Shown here: piece after piece, positions 1 to 8,389 of the stretch
Numbering within the stretch: the stretch's first letter is position 1
Layout: each line of letters begins with the position of its first letter
From: Firmicutes bacterium AM31-12AC
GTDB taxonomy: Bacteria; Bacillota; Clostridia; Lachnospirales; Lachnospiraceae
Assembly (NCBI GenBank): GCA_003480425.1
Contig: QUJA01000005.1
Span: 62,001 to 126,000 of the forward strand
DNA length: 64,000 nucleotides
Direction of reading: 5' to 3'
Position numbers and translations under genes: made by a program
The notes under the pieces: generated by a model
What the model saw: the letters and a program-made list of their open reading frames with translations, nothing else
Databases searched by the model: none
Told to the model about the DNA's origin: nothing

Positions 1-1
1 T

Positions 2-127
2 GCAACTGTAGTTGGAAGCCAAAGAGCTTATACAGGTAACTATGGAATCAATCAAGACTATTCCTATGAGTATAAGATTTATGTTCGTAAGAAGGACTTT
101 GATAAAGCAGTATGTTTGATTAATTAA
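2..127 (+). CDS. C-terminal tail of an unidentified gene cut by the window edge
   Basis: An open frame enters from the left edge and ends at a TAA at 125-127, giving 41 residues that include YSYEYKIYVRKKDFDKA and end in CLIN. The alternating polar and hydrophobic pattern followed by a short amphipathic helix looks like the end of a small folded domain, but I do not recognise the family and no start is visible. There is no terminator directly behind it. Confidence 0.45.
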   Translation, partial: ATVVGSQRAYTGNYGINQDYSYEYKIYVRKKDFDKAVCLIN

Positions 128-431
128 CGTTCATCTTGCTTTTAATATGGTTTTATGAATAAAAGATGTTGGAAAGGGATGTAATTATGGATTGAAAACT
201 TCCGCTATTATATCGTTGTGACAACAACTAAATTCTTCAAAAATTACTGAGGTCAGATCCTTTTAATTGGCATTGAGAGAAGATGCAGATGAACGAAATG
301 AAGAAGCAGTAGAAGAAATGCTGAATGAACTGTGGAGGAAGTATTCGGATAAAAACAGGTACTTTACGGACCTTCCGAAAGCTATCATTAATAGCAAAGC
401 TATAAGATTTCAAAAAATGGGAGTGAGATAT
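128..431. other. 304-bp stretch without a recognised gene
   Basis: A frame open from 267 runs into the response regulator start at 432. It encodes a charged, helix-prone stretch (for example EEAVEEMLNELWRKYSDKN) that resembles no receiver-domain N-terminus, so I treat it as a remnant of another gene joined to the cassette rather than as part of the regulator. No clear terminator or sigma-A promoter was found here. GGGAGTGAG at about 419-427 serves as ribosome binding site for the ATG at 432. Confidence 0.4.
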
Positions 432-1109
432 ATGGAGCAATTACTGATTGTTGAAGATGATATTGGTTTGAATCAAGGGTTATGCAAAGCACTGAAAGCA
501 GATGCTCGGCAGATCATTTCCTGCCAAGACCTAAAAACGGCGAAGGAACAGCTGCTTTGCGGCGGTGTGTCCCTGATCCTGTTGGATATCAATCTGCCGG
601 ATGGCAGTGGGCTTGAGCTGCTCCGGGAGGTCAAGGAAAACATGCCCGGAGTTCCTGTTATTCTGCTGACTGCCAACGACACCGATCTGGACATCGTAGA
701 CGGACTGGAGAGAGGTGCTGATGATTACATTACCAAGCCCTTTTCTCTTTCGGTTTTGCGTGCAAGGGTGAATACCCAACTGCGAAAGCAGACGTCAAGC
801 CATAAAAATGTGCCGATCCATATTGATCTATTTCACTTTGACTTTGAGGCTATGACCTTTTATGTGGAAGATTCAAAAGTGGAATTGAGTAAAACAGAAC
901 AAAAATTACTGCGTCTGCTTGTTGAAAACCGAGGCCGAACCATGACCCGTGGAGACCTTGTAGACCGGATCTGGACAGATGGCGCAGAATATGTGGATGA
1001 AAATGCTTTGTCTGTTACGATCAAGCGACTGAGGGATAAGCTTGGCGCACAGAAATATATTAAAACCGTCTATGGAATCGGTTATAGCTGGGTGACAAAA
1101 GATGAATAA
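432..1109 (+). CDS. OmpR/PhoB-family response regulator (VanR-like)
   Basis: A 225-residue two-component response regulator in the cytoplasm. The receiver domain fills about residues 1-115, with the acidic pair in VEDD, phospho-acceptor Asp52 in LLDINLPDGSG and the conserved Lys102 in YITKPF. A winged-helix DNA-binding domain fills about 125-225 (SKTEQKLLRLLVENRG, IKRLRDKL, GIGYSW). The start at 432 is chosen because GGGAGTGAG precedes it and the protein then begins directly with the receiver strand EQLLIVEDD. The stop overlaps the kinase start by 8 bases, so the two are translationally coupled. The neighbouring ABC exporter suggests control of a peptide or antibiotic efflux response; that target is inferred. 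Confidence 0.9.
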   Translation: MEQLLIVEDDIGLNQGLCKALKADARQIISCQDLKTAKEQLLCGGVSLILLDINLPDGSGLELLREVKENMPGVPVILLTANDTDLDIVDGLERGADDYITKPFSLSVLRARVNTQLRKQTSSHKNVPIHIDLFHFDFEAMTFYVEDSKVELSKTEQKLLRLLVENRGRTMTRGDLVDRIWTDGAEYVDENALSVTIKRLRDKLGAQKYIKTVYGIGYSWVTKDE

Positions 1110-2001
1110 AACCGGCATTGTGATCATACTGCTGTGTTTTCTGGCGGCGGCAGCTGTTGTGTTATGGGAGCGGAGAAAGGCCAGAAAAACGATGGAAGAA
1201 ATCGAAAGAATGCTGGACGCTGCCATGACCGGCTCCTTTTCTGAAACCAATTTTGATGAAAGCCGGCAGTCTGCTTTGGAAACAAAGTTTGCGCACTATC
1301 TTTCCGCCGCAGAAGCATCTTCTCAAAACATAGCGCAGGAAAAAGACAAAATCAAAACCTTGATTGCGGACATTTCCCACCAGACGAAAACGCCGATTGC
1401 AAATTTGCTGTTATACAGCGAGCTTTTGATGGAGGAAACTCTGCCTGCATCGGCGAAGGCAAATGTGGAGGCGCTGTACAAACAATCGGAAAAGCTGCGA
1501 TTTCTGATCGATTCTCTCGTAAAGCTTTCCAGACTGGAAAACGGGATCATTTCACTCTCCCCTCAGCAATCAGTGCTGCAGCCGCTGCTTGAAAGTGTGG
1601 TAGAACAATATACTGCCAAGGCTTCTGAAAAAGGATTGTCTTTGCAAATGCAGGATACAGATGCTTTTGCTGTATTCGACTTCAAATGGACAGCGGAAGC
1701 GCTGGCTAATATCGTAGACAACGCCATCAAATATACAGAGCATGGCACCATTACTATTTCTGCCGTAAGCTATGAAATGTTTGCAAGGATCGATATATCG
1801 GATACCGGTCCAGGCATCCCGGAAAGTGAGCAAGCGAAGATATTTGCTCGATTTTACCGCTCAAATAGTGTGCAGAAACAAGAAGGGGTCGGCATTGGCT
1901 TATACCTTGCCCGACAGATCATATCCGGCGAGGGCGGTTATATCAAGGTTGCTTCCGTTCCGGAAAAAGGAAGTACGTTTTCCATATTTCTGCCGAAATA
2001 A
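1102..2001 (+). CDS. Sensor histidine kinase, short-sensor type
   Basis: A 299-residue membrane kinase partnered with the regulator upstream. It has one clear membrane segment (about 4-22) and no extracellular sensor domain. The H-box is DISHQTKTPIANLL with the phosphorylated His93, followed by the N-box NIVDNAIKY, the G1 box DTGPGIPE, an F-box FARFYRS and the G2 box GVGIGLYLAR. The lack of a sensor loop fits kinases that sense through an ABC transporter or within the membrane, as in several peptide-antibiotic detoxification modules. The substrate or stimulus cannot be read from the sequence. It overlaps the regulator by 8 bases and is followed by a promoter-like sequence and a long hairpin before the transporter genes. 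Confidence 0.9.
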   Translation: MNKTGIVIILLCFLAAAAVVLWERRKARKTMEEIERMLDAAMTGSFSETNFDESRQSALETKFAHYLSAAEASSQNIAQEKDKIKTLIADISHQTKTPIANLLLYSELLMEETLPASAKANVEALYKQSEKLRFLIDSLVKLSRLENGIISLSPQQSVLQPLLESVVEQYTAKASEKGLSLQMQDTDAFAVFDFKWTAEALANIVDNAIKYTEHGTITISAVSYEMFARIDISDTGPGIPESEQAKIFARFYRSNSVQKQEGVGIGLYLARQIISGEGGYIKVASVPEKGSTFSIFLPK

Positions 2002-2064
2002 CAACAATTCTATCAAAACTGTTAGATTTCATTTTCCGCCGGAAAGAATGTGGAAAGATTCCTA

Positions 2065-2073
2065 TGCGATAAT
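2065..2073 (+). promoter_or_regulatory. Extended -10 promoter candidate for the ABC transporter
   Basis: TGCGATAAT is an extended -10 (TGn plus GATAAT) between the kinase stop and the ATPase gene. No good -35 is visible, as expected for an extended -10 or an activated promoter. The near-palindrome CATTTTCC-GCC-GGAAAGAATG at about 2031-2051 sits where a response regulator could bind. Confidence 0.4.
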
Positions 2074-2119
2074 CTGTATGTATCAAAGGATCATTTCCTT
2101 TCATACATACAGATTTTTT
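2071..2119 (+). terminator. Long hairpin with T-tract just before the ABC ATPase gene
   Basis: A perfect 13-bp stem (2071-2083 with 2103-2115) continues, after one C/C mismatch, into an inner 6-bp stem (2085-2090 with 2096-2101), and is followed by T residues to 2119. It can terminate the regulator-kinase transcript or attenuate the transporter transcript. Only 17 bases separate it from the ATG at 2137. Confidence 0.65.
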
Positions 2120-2136
2120 CATGGAGGTACTCATTT

Positions 2137-2808
2137 ATGGAAGTTTTACAGGCAAAAAACCTGAAAAAGATTTATGGCTCCGGCAATAACGCAGTTCATG
2201 CGTTGGATGGAGTTGATTTAAGTGTAAAGAAGGGCGAATTTGTTGCAATTGTCGGCACATCCGGCTCCGGAAAATCCACGCTGCTGCACATGCTGGGCGG
2301 GCTGGATCGCCCTACAAGCGGTACGGTCATGGTGGACGGACAGGATATTTTCTCCCTGAAGGAGGAAGCGCTGACAATCTTCCGCCGCAGGAAAATCGGC
2401 TTTGTATTTCAGAGCTATAATCTTGTTCCGGTGCTGAATGTGTATGAAAATATTGTTCTACCCATTGAGCTGGACGGTGGCAAGGTCAATAAGGATTTCG
2501 TACAGCAAATTGTACAGACACTTGGGCTGGATGATCGTCTGGATGCGCTGCCCAATCAGCTCTCAGGCGGTCAACAGCAGCGAGTAGCCATTGCCCGTGC
2601 ACTGGCGGCAGCACCCGCTATCATTCTGGCAGATGAACCCACCGGCAATCTGGATTCCAAAACCAGCCAGGATGTATTGAGCCTTTTGAAAGTCACCAGT
2701 CAAAAGTTCGCCCAGACAATCGTAATGATCACTCACAACGAAGAAATTGCGCAGATGGCAGACCGCATTATCCGTATCGAAGACGGTCGGATCGTCTCCC
2801 AGAACTAA
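2137..2808 (+). CDS. ABC transporter ATP-binding protein (MacB/LolD type)
   Basis: A 223-residue ATPase that would energise the permease encoded next. It shows Walker [10 protein letters not shown] (about 40-48), the Q-loop in [10 protein letters not shown], the signature [15 protein letters not shown], Walker [14 protein letters not shown] and the H-loop in MITHNEE, all in the form typical of the LolD/MacB/SalX group that works with FtsX-type permeases. ATG 2137 is preferred over upstream in-frame starts because GGAGG precedes it and the protein then matches the usual family N-terminus. The permease follows after 15 bases. Likely function: export of, or resistance to, a peptide or antibiotic; substrate unknown. 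Confidence 0.9.
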   Translation: MEVLQAKNLKKIYGSGNNAVHALDGVDLSVKKGEFVAIVGTSGSGKSTLLHMLGGLDRPTSGTVMVDGQDIFSLKEEALTIFRRRKIGFVFQSYNLVPVLNVYENIVLPIELDGGKVNKDFVQQIVQTLGLDDRLDALPNQLSGGQQQRVAIARALAAAPAIILADEPTGNLDSKTSQDVLSLLKVTSQKFAQTIVMITHNEEIAQMADRIIRIEDGRIVSQN

Positions 2809-2823
2809 CAGGAGGTGGCTACG

Positions 2824-5469
2824 ATGAATGTCAAAAATCGAAAATGTATTCGAAAACTCAGCTTAAAATCTCTTTATGCGAACCGTCGTCGCAATCTGAT
2901 CGCCATTTTTGCCATTGCGCTGACAACGCTGCTATTTACGTCCATGTTCACCATTGTCTTGTCGTTGAACGCCAGTTATGAAACCTACCAGTTTCGGCAG
3001 GTAGGCGGCTATGCGCATGGCACCTTTAAGGATGTTTCCCCCGAGCAGGCGGAACGCATCGCTGCCCACCCAAAGGTGAAGGCTACGGGGGTACGGAAGG
3101 TAATCGGTATCACTGCGGAGGGGGTCTTTGCCAAAATACCGGCAGAGATCAGCTACATGGATGCCAACTGCACTAAATGGAGCTATGCAACCCCTACTAC
3201 CGGACGGATGCCCGAAAGCGGCAAAGAGGTAGCCATGGATACGGCAGCGTTGCAGCTGCTTGGCGTAACGCCGGAGCTGGGCGCCGAGGTCACGGTTTCC
3301 TATTCCATTACGGACAAGGATCAAACCGCCTTTACTGTAACAGATACCTTTACGCTGGTGGGCTATTGGGACTATGATGAACTAATGCCTGTTCATTACA
3401 TCAACATCAGCCGTGATTACGCAGATGACATCGAAGCGCAGGCAGTGAAAACAGGTTTACAGCCTTTCCGCACCGATTTGAATGTCATGCTGGTTTCCGG
3501 CACAAACATTCAAGGGCAGATGGAGCAGGTGGATACCGATCTTGGTTACACATGGGACAGCTATACCGATCCCAACAGCGTCCGGATCGGCGTCAATTGG
3601 GGATATACCTCATCCCAGCTGGAGTCGCAGCTCGATCCAGAGCTGATGGTCGCCATAGCAGCTTTTTTGCTGCTGGTGATTTTCACGGGGTATCTTATCA
3701 TCTATAACATTTTTCAGATCTCTGTTGTAGGGGATATCCGGTTTTACGGACTTCTGAAAACCATTGGCACAACGCCCCGGCAGCTCAAACGCATCATTCG
3801 CCAGCAGGCACTTCTGCTTTGTCTGATCGGTATTCCGGCGGGGTTGCTGCTGGGCTACGGCATTGGCGCTGTTTTGGTTCCTGTTGTCTTGCGCTCCACC
3901 CGGTTGGATGCAGGCATCACCACCATCAGCACATCGCCTGTGATCTTCCTTGGTTCTATGCTGTTCGCCTTGTTGACGGTGCTCTTGTCCTGTTCCAAGC
4001 CCGGAAAAATGGCAGCTAAGGTCTCTCCGGTGGAGGCTACCAAATATACGGATGCGATGCAGACCAAGAAAAAACGGCGCAGCATCCGGGGGGCAAAGCT
4101 CCATCAGATGGCCTTTGCCAATCTGGGACGAAACAAGAAAAAGACGGTGCTGGTGGTGGTGTCTCTGGCACTGTCGGTGACGCTGTTCAATGCGCTGTGT
4201 GCCTTTGTGGGCGGCTTCAGCATGGAGAAGTATGTGTCCAGCATGACCTGCGCCGATTTTATCGTCAGCACGCCCGACTATTTCCGCTACAACCCGGCAG
4301 ATGAATTCATCACGCCAGAACAGATCGGAGAGATCGCAGCAAACACAAAGGCCAGTCTTTCCGGCACGGGATATGCTGTGCGAAAACCCGCATATCTGTG
4401 GATGACGGAGGATGCTCTGCGGCAGGACTATGCATTGTTCGAAAGTGCTGAGCAGGTGGACAGCCATATGAGCCGCATGGAGCACCGGGGCAATATGGTG
4501 ATGGGAAAGACCAGAATTGAGGCTTTGGATAACAGCCTGTTTGACAAGCTGCAAGTATTCGACGGAGATATTTCTCCTATGCTGGAGCCAAACAATAACG
4601 CTATTGCCATTGCGGTTTCCTTAGATGACTACGGTAATCTGCCCAATCCTGAATACTACCCCAAGGTGGGAGACACGATCACAGCTACCTATGCGGACGA
4701 TGTGAAATATATCGACAGCCGCACCGGGGAACTCTGCACCGAAGATACACCGGAGGAGTACCTTCAGGAAAAACTGTGTGGAGCCAGAGATGTAGAGTAC
4801 ACGGTCTGCGCCTTGGTAGAGCTTCCGTTTTCCATGAGTTATCGTTATGATGGTATTGGATATGAGGCGGTTTTGTCTGTGGATACCGCACAGAGGGACA
4901 GCGGTGGTGCAGCCATTCCGATGCTCTACCTGTTCGACACAGCGGACGAAGTTGACGAGGCCGAAGCAGAGCAATATCTATCGAAGCTCACTGCCGGTGA
5001 GTTTTCGCCCTTGATGTATGAAAGCAAGGCCACGGCTCGCTCTGAGTTTGCTCAATTCCGGCAGATGTTCCTTCTGATAGGTGGTATCCTCTGTGCTATC
5101 ATCGGGCTGGTGGGACTCTTAAATTTCTTCAACGCCATGATGACCGGTATTCTTTCCCGCCGCCGTGAATTTGCTGTGCTTCAGGCTGTAGGAATGACAA
5201 ACCGGCAGCTCAAAACCATGCTGATCTACGAGGGGTTGTTTTACGCAATGTCCTCCGTAGCGGTGGCTTTTATTCTGTCGCTGGCAGTGGGACCTCTTGC
5301 GGGAAAAATGCTGGGCAGTATGTTCTGGTTCTTTGAGTATCGATTCACCATTCTGCCTGTTCTGCTGACAATTCCGGTATTTCTTCTGCTGGGATGTCTG
5401 ATCCCCTGCATGATGTATGACAACGCAACGAAATGCAGCGTTGTAGAGCAATTAAGGGATGCTCAATAA
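2824..5469 (+). CDS. ABC transporter permease with two FtsX domains
   Basis: An 881-residue membrane protein built as a tandem FtsX/MacB-type repeat. Each half has one leading membrane helix, a large extracytoplasmic domain and three further helices. Segments are seen near residues 20-42, 280-305, 325-350, 370-390, 440-460, 745-770, 790-815 and 835-860. The start at 2824 follows AGGAGG at the best spacing. The two-ectodomain layout resembles SalY/LolE-like exporters and differs from BceB, which has ten helices and one large loop. With the ATPase it should form an exporter or a membrane-extraction machine for peptides or lipids. A strong terminator follows. Confidence 0.88.
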   Translation: MNVKNRKCIRKLSLKSLYANRRRNLIAIFAIALTTLLFTSMFTIVLSLNASYETYQFRQVGGYAHGTFKDVSPEQAERIAAHPKVKATGVRKVIGITAEGVFAKIPAEISYMDANCTKWSYATPTTGRMPESGKEVAMDTAALQLLGVTPELGAEVTVSYSITDKDQTAFTVTDTFTLVGYWDYDELMPVHYINISRDYADDIEAQAVKTGLQPFRTDLNVMLVSGTNIQGQMEQVDTDLGYTWDSYTDPNSVRIGVNWGYTSSQLESQLDPELMVAIAAFLLLVIFTGYLIIYNIFQISVVGDIRFYGLLKTIGTTPRQLKRIIRQQALLLCLIGIPAGLLLGYGIGAVLVPVVLRSTRLDAGITTISTSPVIFLGSMLFALLTVLLSCSKPGKMAAKVSPVEATKYTDAMQTKKKRRSIRGAKLHQMAFANLGRNKKKTVLVVVSLALSVTLFNALCAFVGGFSMEKYVSSMTCADFIVSTPDYFRYNPADEFITPEQIGEIAANTKASLSGTGYAVRKPAYLWMTEDALRQDYALFESAEQVDSHMSRMEHRGNMVMGKTRIEALDNSLFDKLQVFDGDISPMLEPNNNAIAIAVSLDDYGNLPNPEYYPKVGDTITATYADDVKYIDSRTGELCTEDTPEEYLQEKLCGARDVEYTVCALVELPFSMSYRYDGIGYEAVLSVDTAQRDSGGAAIPMLYLFDTADEVDEAEAEQYLSKLTAGEFSPLMYESKATARSEFAQFRQMFLLIGGILCAIIGLVGLLNFFNAMMTGILSRRREFAVLQAVGMTNRQLKTMLIYEGLFYAMSSVAVAFILSLAVGPLAGKMLGSMFWFFEYRFTILPVLLTIPVFLLLGCLIPCMMYDNATKCSVVEQLRDAQ

Positions 5470-5483
5470 CTGTTAAGCAAAAA

Positions 5484-5525
5484 ACTGCCTCTTGGTTATA
5501 ATGGCCGAGAGGCGGTTCTTTTTTT
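5484..5525 (+). terminator. Rho-independent terminator of the ABC cassette
   Basis: A 9-bp stem ACTGCCTCT / AGAGGCGGT (5484-5492 with 5508-5516, one G-U pair) is followed by CTTTTTTT. It closes the regulator-transporter cassette. Confidence 0.9.
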
Positions 5526-5536
5526 AAAAAAGAAAT

Positions 5537-5950
5537 TTGTTTAAGGGAATTATGAAATTTGAAAACGGGTATTATGATCAGATGATCTTTTTAATCCGTA
5601 GTTTATTGGAACAGGCATTAAAAACGAATAACAGCCTGAAATTTGCAGTGATGACAGGATGCATGCGCATTTCCAAAGAAAGTATCTTTACGGGGTTTAA
5701 TAACCTGAAAGTATTGTCCATTACAGATGAACGATATGATGAATATTTTGGCTTTACAGATATGGAAGTAAAGAACATGCTGGAGTATTATGGGATGGAG
5801 GAGCATTATGAAGAGGCTAAGAGCTGGTATGACGGGTATCAGTTTGGCAGTGTAGAAGTGTACTGTCCATGGGATGTATTGAATTACTGTGATAAATTAA
5901 AAGACCGTGCGGATTCGTTTCCAGAAAACTATAGGATTAACACCATATGA
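5537..5950 (+). pseudogene. Internal fragment of an AAA-ATPase-like/PD-(D/E)XK protein
   Basis: The 137-residue open frame matches, from memory, the middle of the large AAA-ATPase-like proteins with a C-terminal nuclease-like domain that are multicopy in Lachnospiraceae (PF09820 group). Recognisable stretches are LKFAVMTGCMRISKESIF, DEYFGFTDMEV and YDGYQFGSVEVYCPWDV. The N-terminal Walker A part and the nuclease part are both missing, and the frame ends abruptly after NYRINTI, so it is a truncated remnant. The 153 bases behind it (5951-6103) hold only short open stretches in two frames (such as MQSETGREIIIKEA) that I cannot assign. Confidence 0.7.
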
Positions 5951-6103
5951 AACGATGCAAAGTGAAACAGGAAGAGAAATTATCATAAAAGAAGCAACTA
6001 TGCCTCCCCTCGAATTGGAATCGGGTTTATCCAATGCGTAGAAGGAAAACATAGTCGCTTAGAATGAGTTGTGTCGTTATACTCGTGACACCTCTGTTTA
6101 ACC

Positions 6104-7983
6104 TTACTTTTTATGTTTCTGAACCAGGCAGATACTTCCTACACTTCCACTGAGCAATAGAAGCAATATCCAGCAGAACAGAGTATTGTCGTCGCCCGTT
6201 TTTGGATTTTTTGCCGAAGCTTTTGTTCCGCCTGCATCATCTTTTTTAACCTCTGTTTTTGGGGATTTCGGCTGTTCTTTTGCCGGTTGCTCCGGGACAG
6301 CTGGTGTTACAGGTACAGAAGGTGTTTCCGGTGTAGTTGGCGGTACCGGTTCTGTGGACTCTTTGGTTGTCTGGATCATATTTTGTTTTGATGCACTTGT
6401 GGCAATTGCATCGGAACCTTGTTCAAAGAAACGGATCAGTAACTCCTCACAACAAGAATATTCTCCGATTTCCGCTGCCTCGGCAAGTGCCGGATAGCTG
6501 TCAGAACCTGCTAGATAATTATTAACTGCTACGATGTATTCTTTTGTATTATCCAGTTCCTGCCCATCTTTTTTACGGAAAGCACGCGTGAACCCTCCGG
6601 CTGTGCCGGATCAAAGCTGACGGTGATTCCGCCAACCTGCAGATAACTTCCACTGTCATTTGGCCAGGCATCCCACTCGCCGCTGTCATTTGCAGCAATA
6701 CAGTTTTTCTGGATAGTAAGACTGGATTCAAGCATATTTTTAATCTGTGCACCGGTTAGTTTTTTTGTCACCACATAGTTTCCATAAGGGCTGACATTAA
6801 TGATATCGCCGTATGTAATCGTTCCGGCTGCGACAGAAGCGCGGATGCCACCTGCATTTTCAAATGCTATATCGGCACCTGTAGCAAGCAGATATGCATC
6901 TGTTATGACATTTCCAAGGTTTGTCTGCCCAATACGGATATGTTCCCAGACACCATCTAATTCCACCGGAGAAGTACCGATGACACGATTTAGTGCTGTC
7001 TCGTTTTCTGCTTTAATCGCATCAAGTATGGCTGTTACAGAAGCGTCCTTCGGATAGTTCTGTGCTGCTTCATAATCAACAGATGTCTTATTATAATCTA
7101 CATGTACGCTGCCTTCAGCATCCATTGTACAGTTCAAATCAATTAGCCCCACGGTATTCAGATAATATCCGCTTTCCGATACATAAGCCTTTGATCCATT
7201 TGGTGTCGTCACGGTGTCGCTAAGTTCAATATGTTCATGTCCGCACAGCCACAAATCTACACCATCCACCTGTGCAGCCATATTTTTCGGATTAAGCGTG
7301 TGTGACAGTGCAATCACCACATTACATCCATCTGCCTTTAATGCGGCCGCTTCCATATTTGCATAAGCGATTGCATCCTGAAATTCCAGTCCCTCCACAT
7401 TGGATGGTGTCGTTTTATCTTTCATATTTGGGTCACTTACGCCAAACACACCGATTTTTAATGTTTTTCCATTTTTAGTAAATTCCTTTACAAGTGCATC
7501 TGTATCAAAAAAGGAGGTTCCATCTGCGTTTTTGATATTTCCAGATAATATTTTGACATTGGCAATTCCTCCAAGCTCTTTCAAACGATCTTTGCCGTAG
7601 CTCCAATCATGATTTCCGGCGGTCATTGCATCATACCCACAAGCTTTCATCAGTTTAGCTACCGATTCTCCCTGTACCAGTGTTGCAATCGGCTGTCCGT
7701 GAAAAATATCTCCGGAATCAAGCATCAATGAACCGTCGGCGCCTGCCGTAAATGTCTGTGCAATTGTGCTTAGTCGTTCCATTCCAATCACTTGATTGTA
7801 ATCATCATCTTCTACTCGTGCATGAATATCATTGGTATGTACGATTTTTACATCAAATGTTGTACTTTCGGATGCATTCTCATCCTGTGCATGTACCGGC
7901 ATTGCTCCTAATAATCCGAAGACTATCCCAAATGTCAGCAAAAAAGTCATTATCTTTTTCCGTTGTTTTTGCAATTGTTTCAT
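6104..7983 (-). pseudogene. Cell-wall-anchored 5'-nucleotidase, broken by one frameshift
   Basis: Restored, this is a protein of about 626 residues: signal peptide (about 1-33, ending in AMPVHA), a metallophosphatase domain with HTNDIHARVEDD, LDSGDIFHG, TAGNHDWS and CGHEHIE metal ligands, the 5'-nucleotidase C-terminal domain (FENAGGIRAS, DIINVSPYGN), a Pro/Thr/Glu/Lys linker, and a sortase signal NPKTG with hydrophobic helix and lysine tail. It would hydrolyse extracellular nucleotides on the cell surface. The frame breaks at the six-T run 6569-6574; one more base restores VKKDGQELDNTKEY and a continuous frame into the anchor. The single lesion in a homopolymer suggests a sequencing error. 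The neighbouring pilus operon is divergent. Confidence 0.88.
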
Positions 7984-8005
7984 CTTACCGCTCCCTTCAT
8001 CTTAT

Positions 8006-8047
8006 TATCTCAGTCGAGAAGACTCCCACCTCTTTCAGGTGGTGAGT
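8006..8047 (+). repeat. Partial copy of a palindromic repeat (left arm plus inner hairpin)
   Basis: Positions 8006-8047 repeat, with one extra T, the left arm and inner stem of the palindrome at 63885-63941 (it begins TATCTCAGTCGAGAAGACTC). The inner stem CCACCT/AGGTGG is kept, but the long right arm is replaced by unrelated sequence after GAGT. The copy sits just upstream of the nucleotidase start. Confidence 0.8.
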
Positions 8048-8389
8048 AACAGCAAATTTGTCTTTACGTAACTGCATTCAAAATTCATAGAAATATAATT
8101 ACCTACATAATCATATATTATCACATTTTCTCTAATTGTATAATCATAATTTTGCTACTGTGACCAGCACCCTCTATGTCACCAACTCAATATTATGTCA
8201 AAAATCCACGAAAAACCGCAAAATTTTTGTCTTAAAATGTTACATACATCCCTTCGGACAAGCATATAAAAGATAGTAACAGTTCGGTCATAGATTTATG
8301 CAAGGACTGTTAATAGAATGTGTCAAAGCACGTTCGACTTGAATTATGGATTTTAAATCCAATCAAACTGTGATGAAGGAGGGAGAAAT
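8048..8389. other. Divergent intergenic region before the pilus operon
   Basis: About 340 AT-rich bases between the nucleotidase and pilus genes. GGAGGGAG just before 8390 is the ribosome binding site of the first pilus gene. A small palindrome GGATTTTAAATCC lies near 8347-8359. I find no convincing -35/-10 pair or known riboswitch, so the pilus promoter remains unplaced. Confidence 0.4.

Noticed and set aside
267..431. N-terminal extension of the response regulator by 55 residues
   Set aside because: The added residues do not resemble a receiver N-terminus, and a good ribosome site precedes ATG 432.
3610..4554. Long open frame (314 codons) on the minus strand inside the permease gene
   Set aside because: It is antisense to a well-conserved FtsX-type protein, is rich in His, Gln and Cys, has no recognisable domain or ribosome site, and arises from the higher G+C of that cassette.
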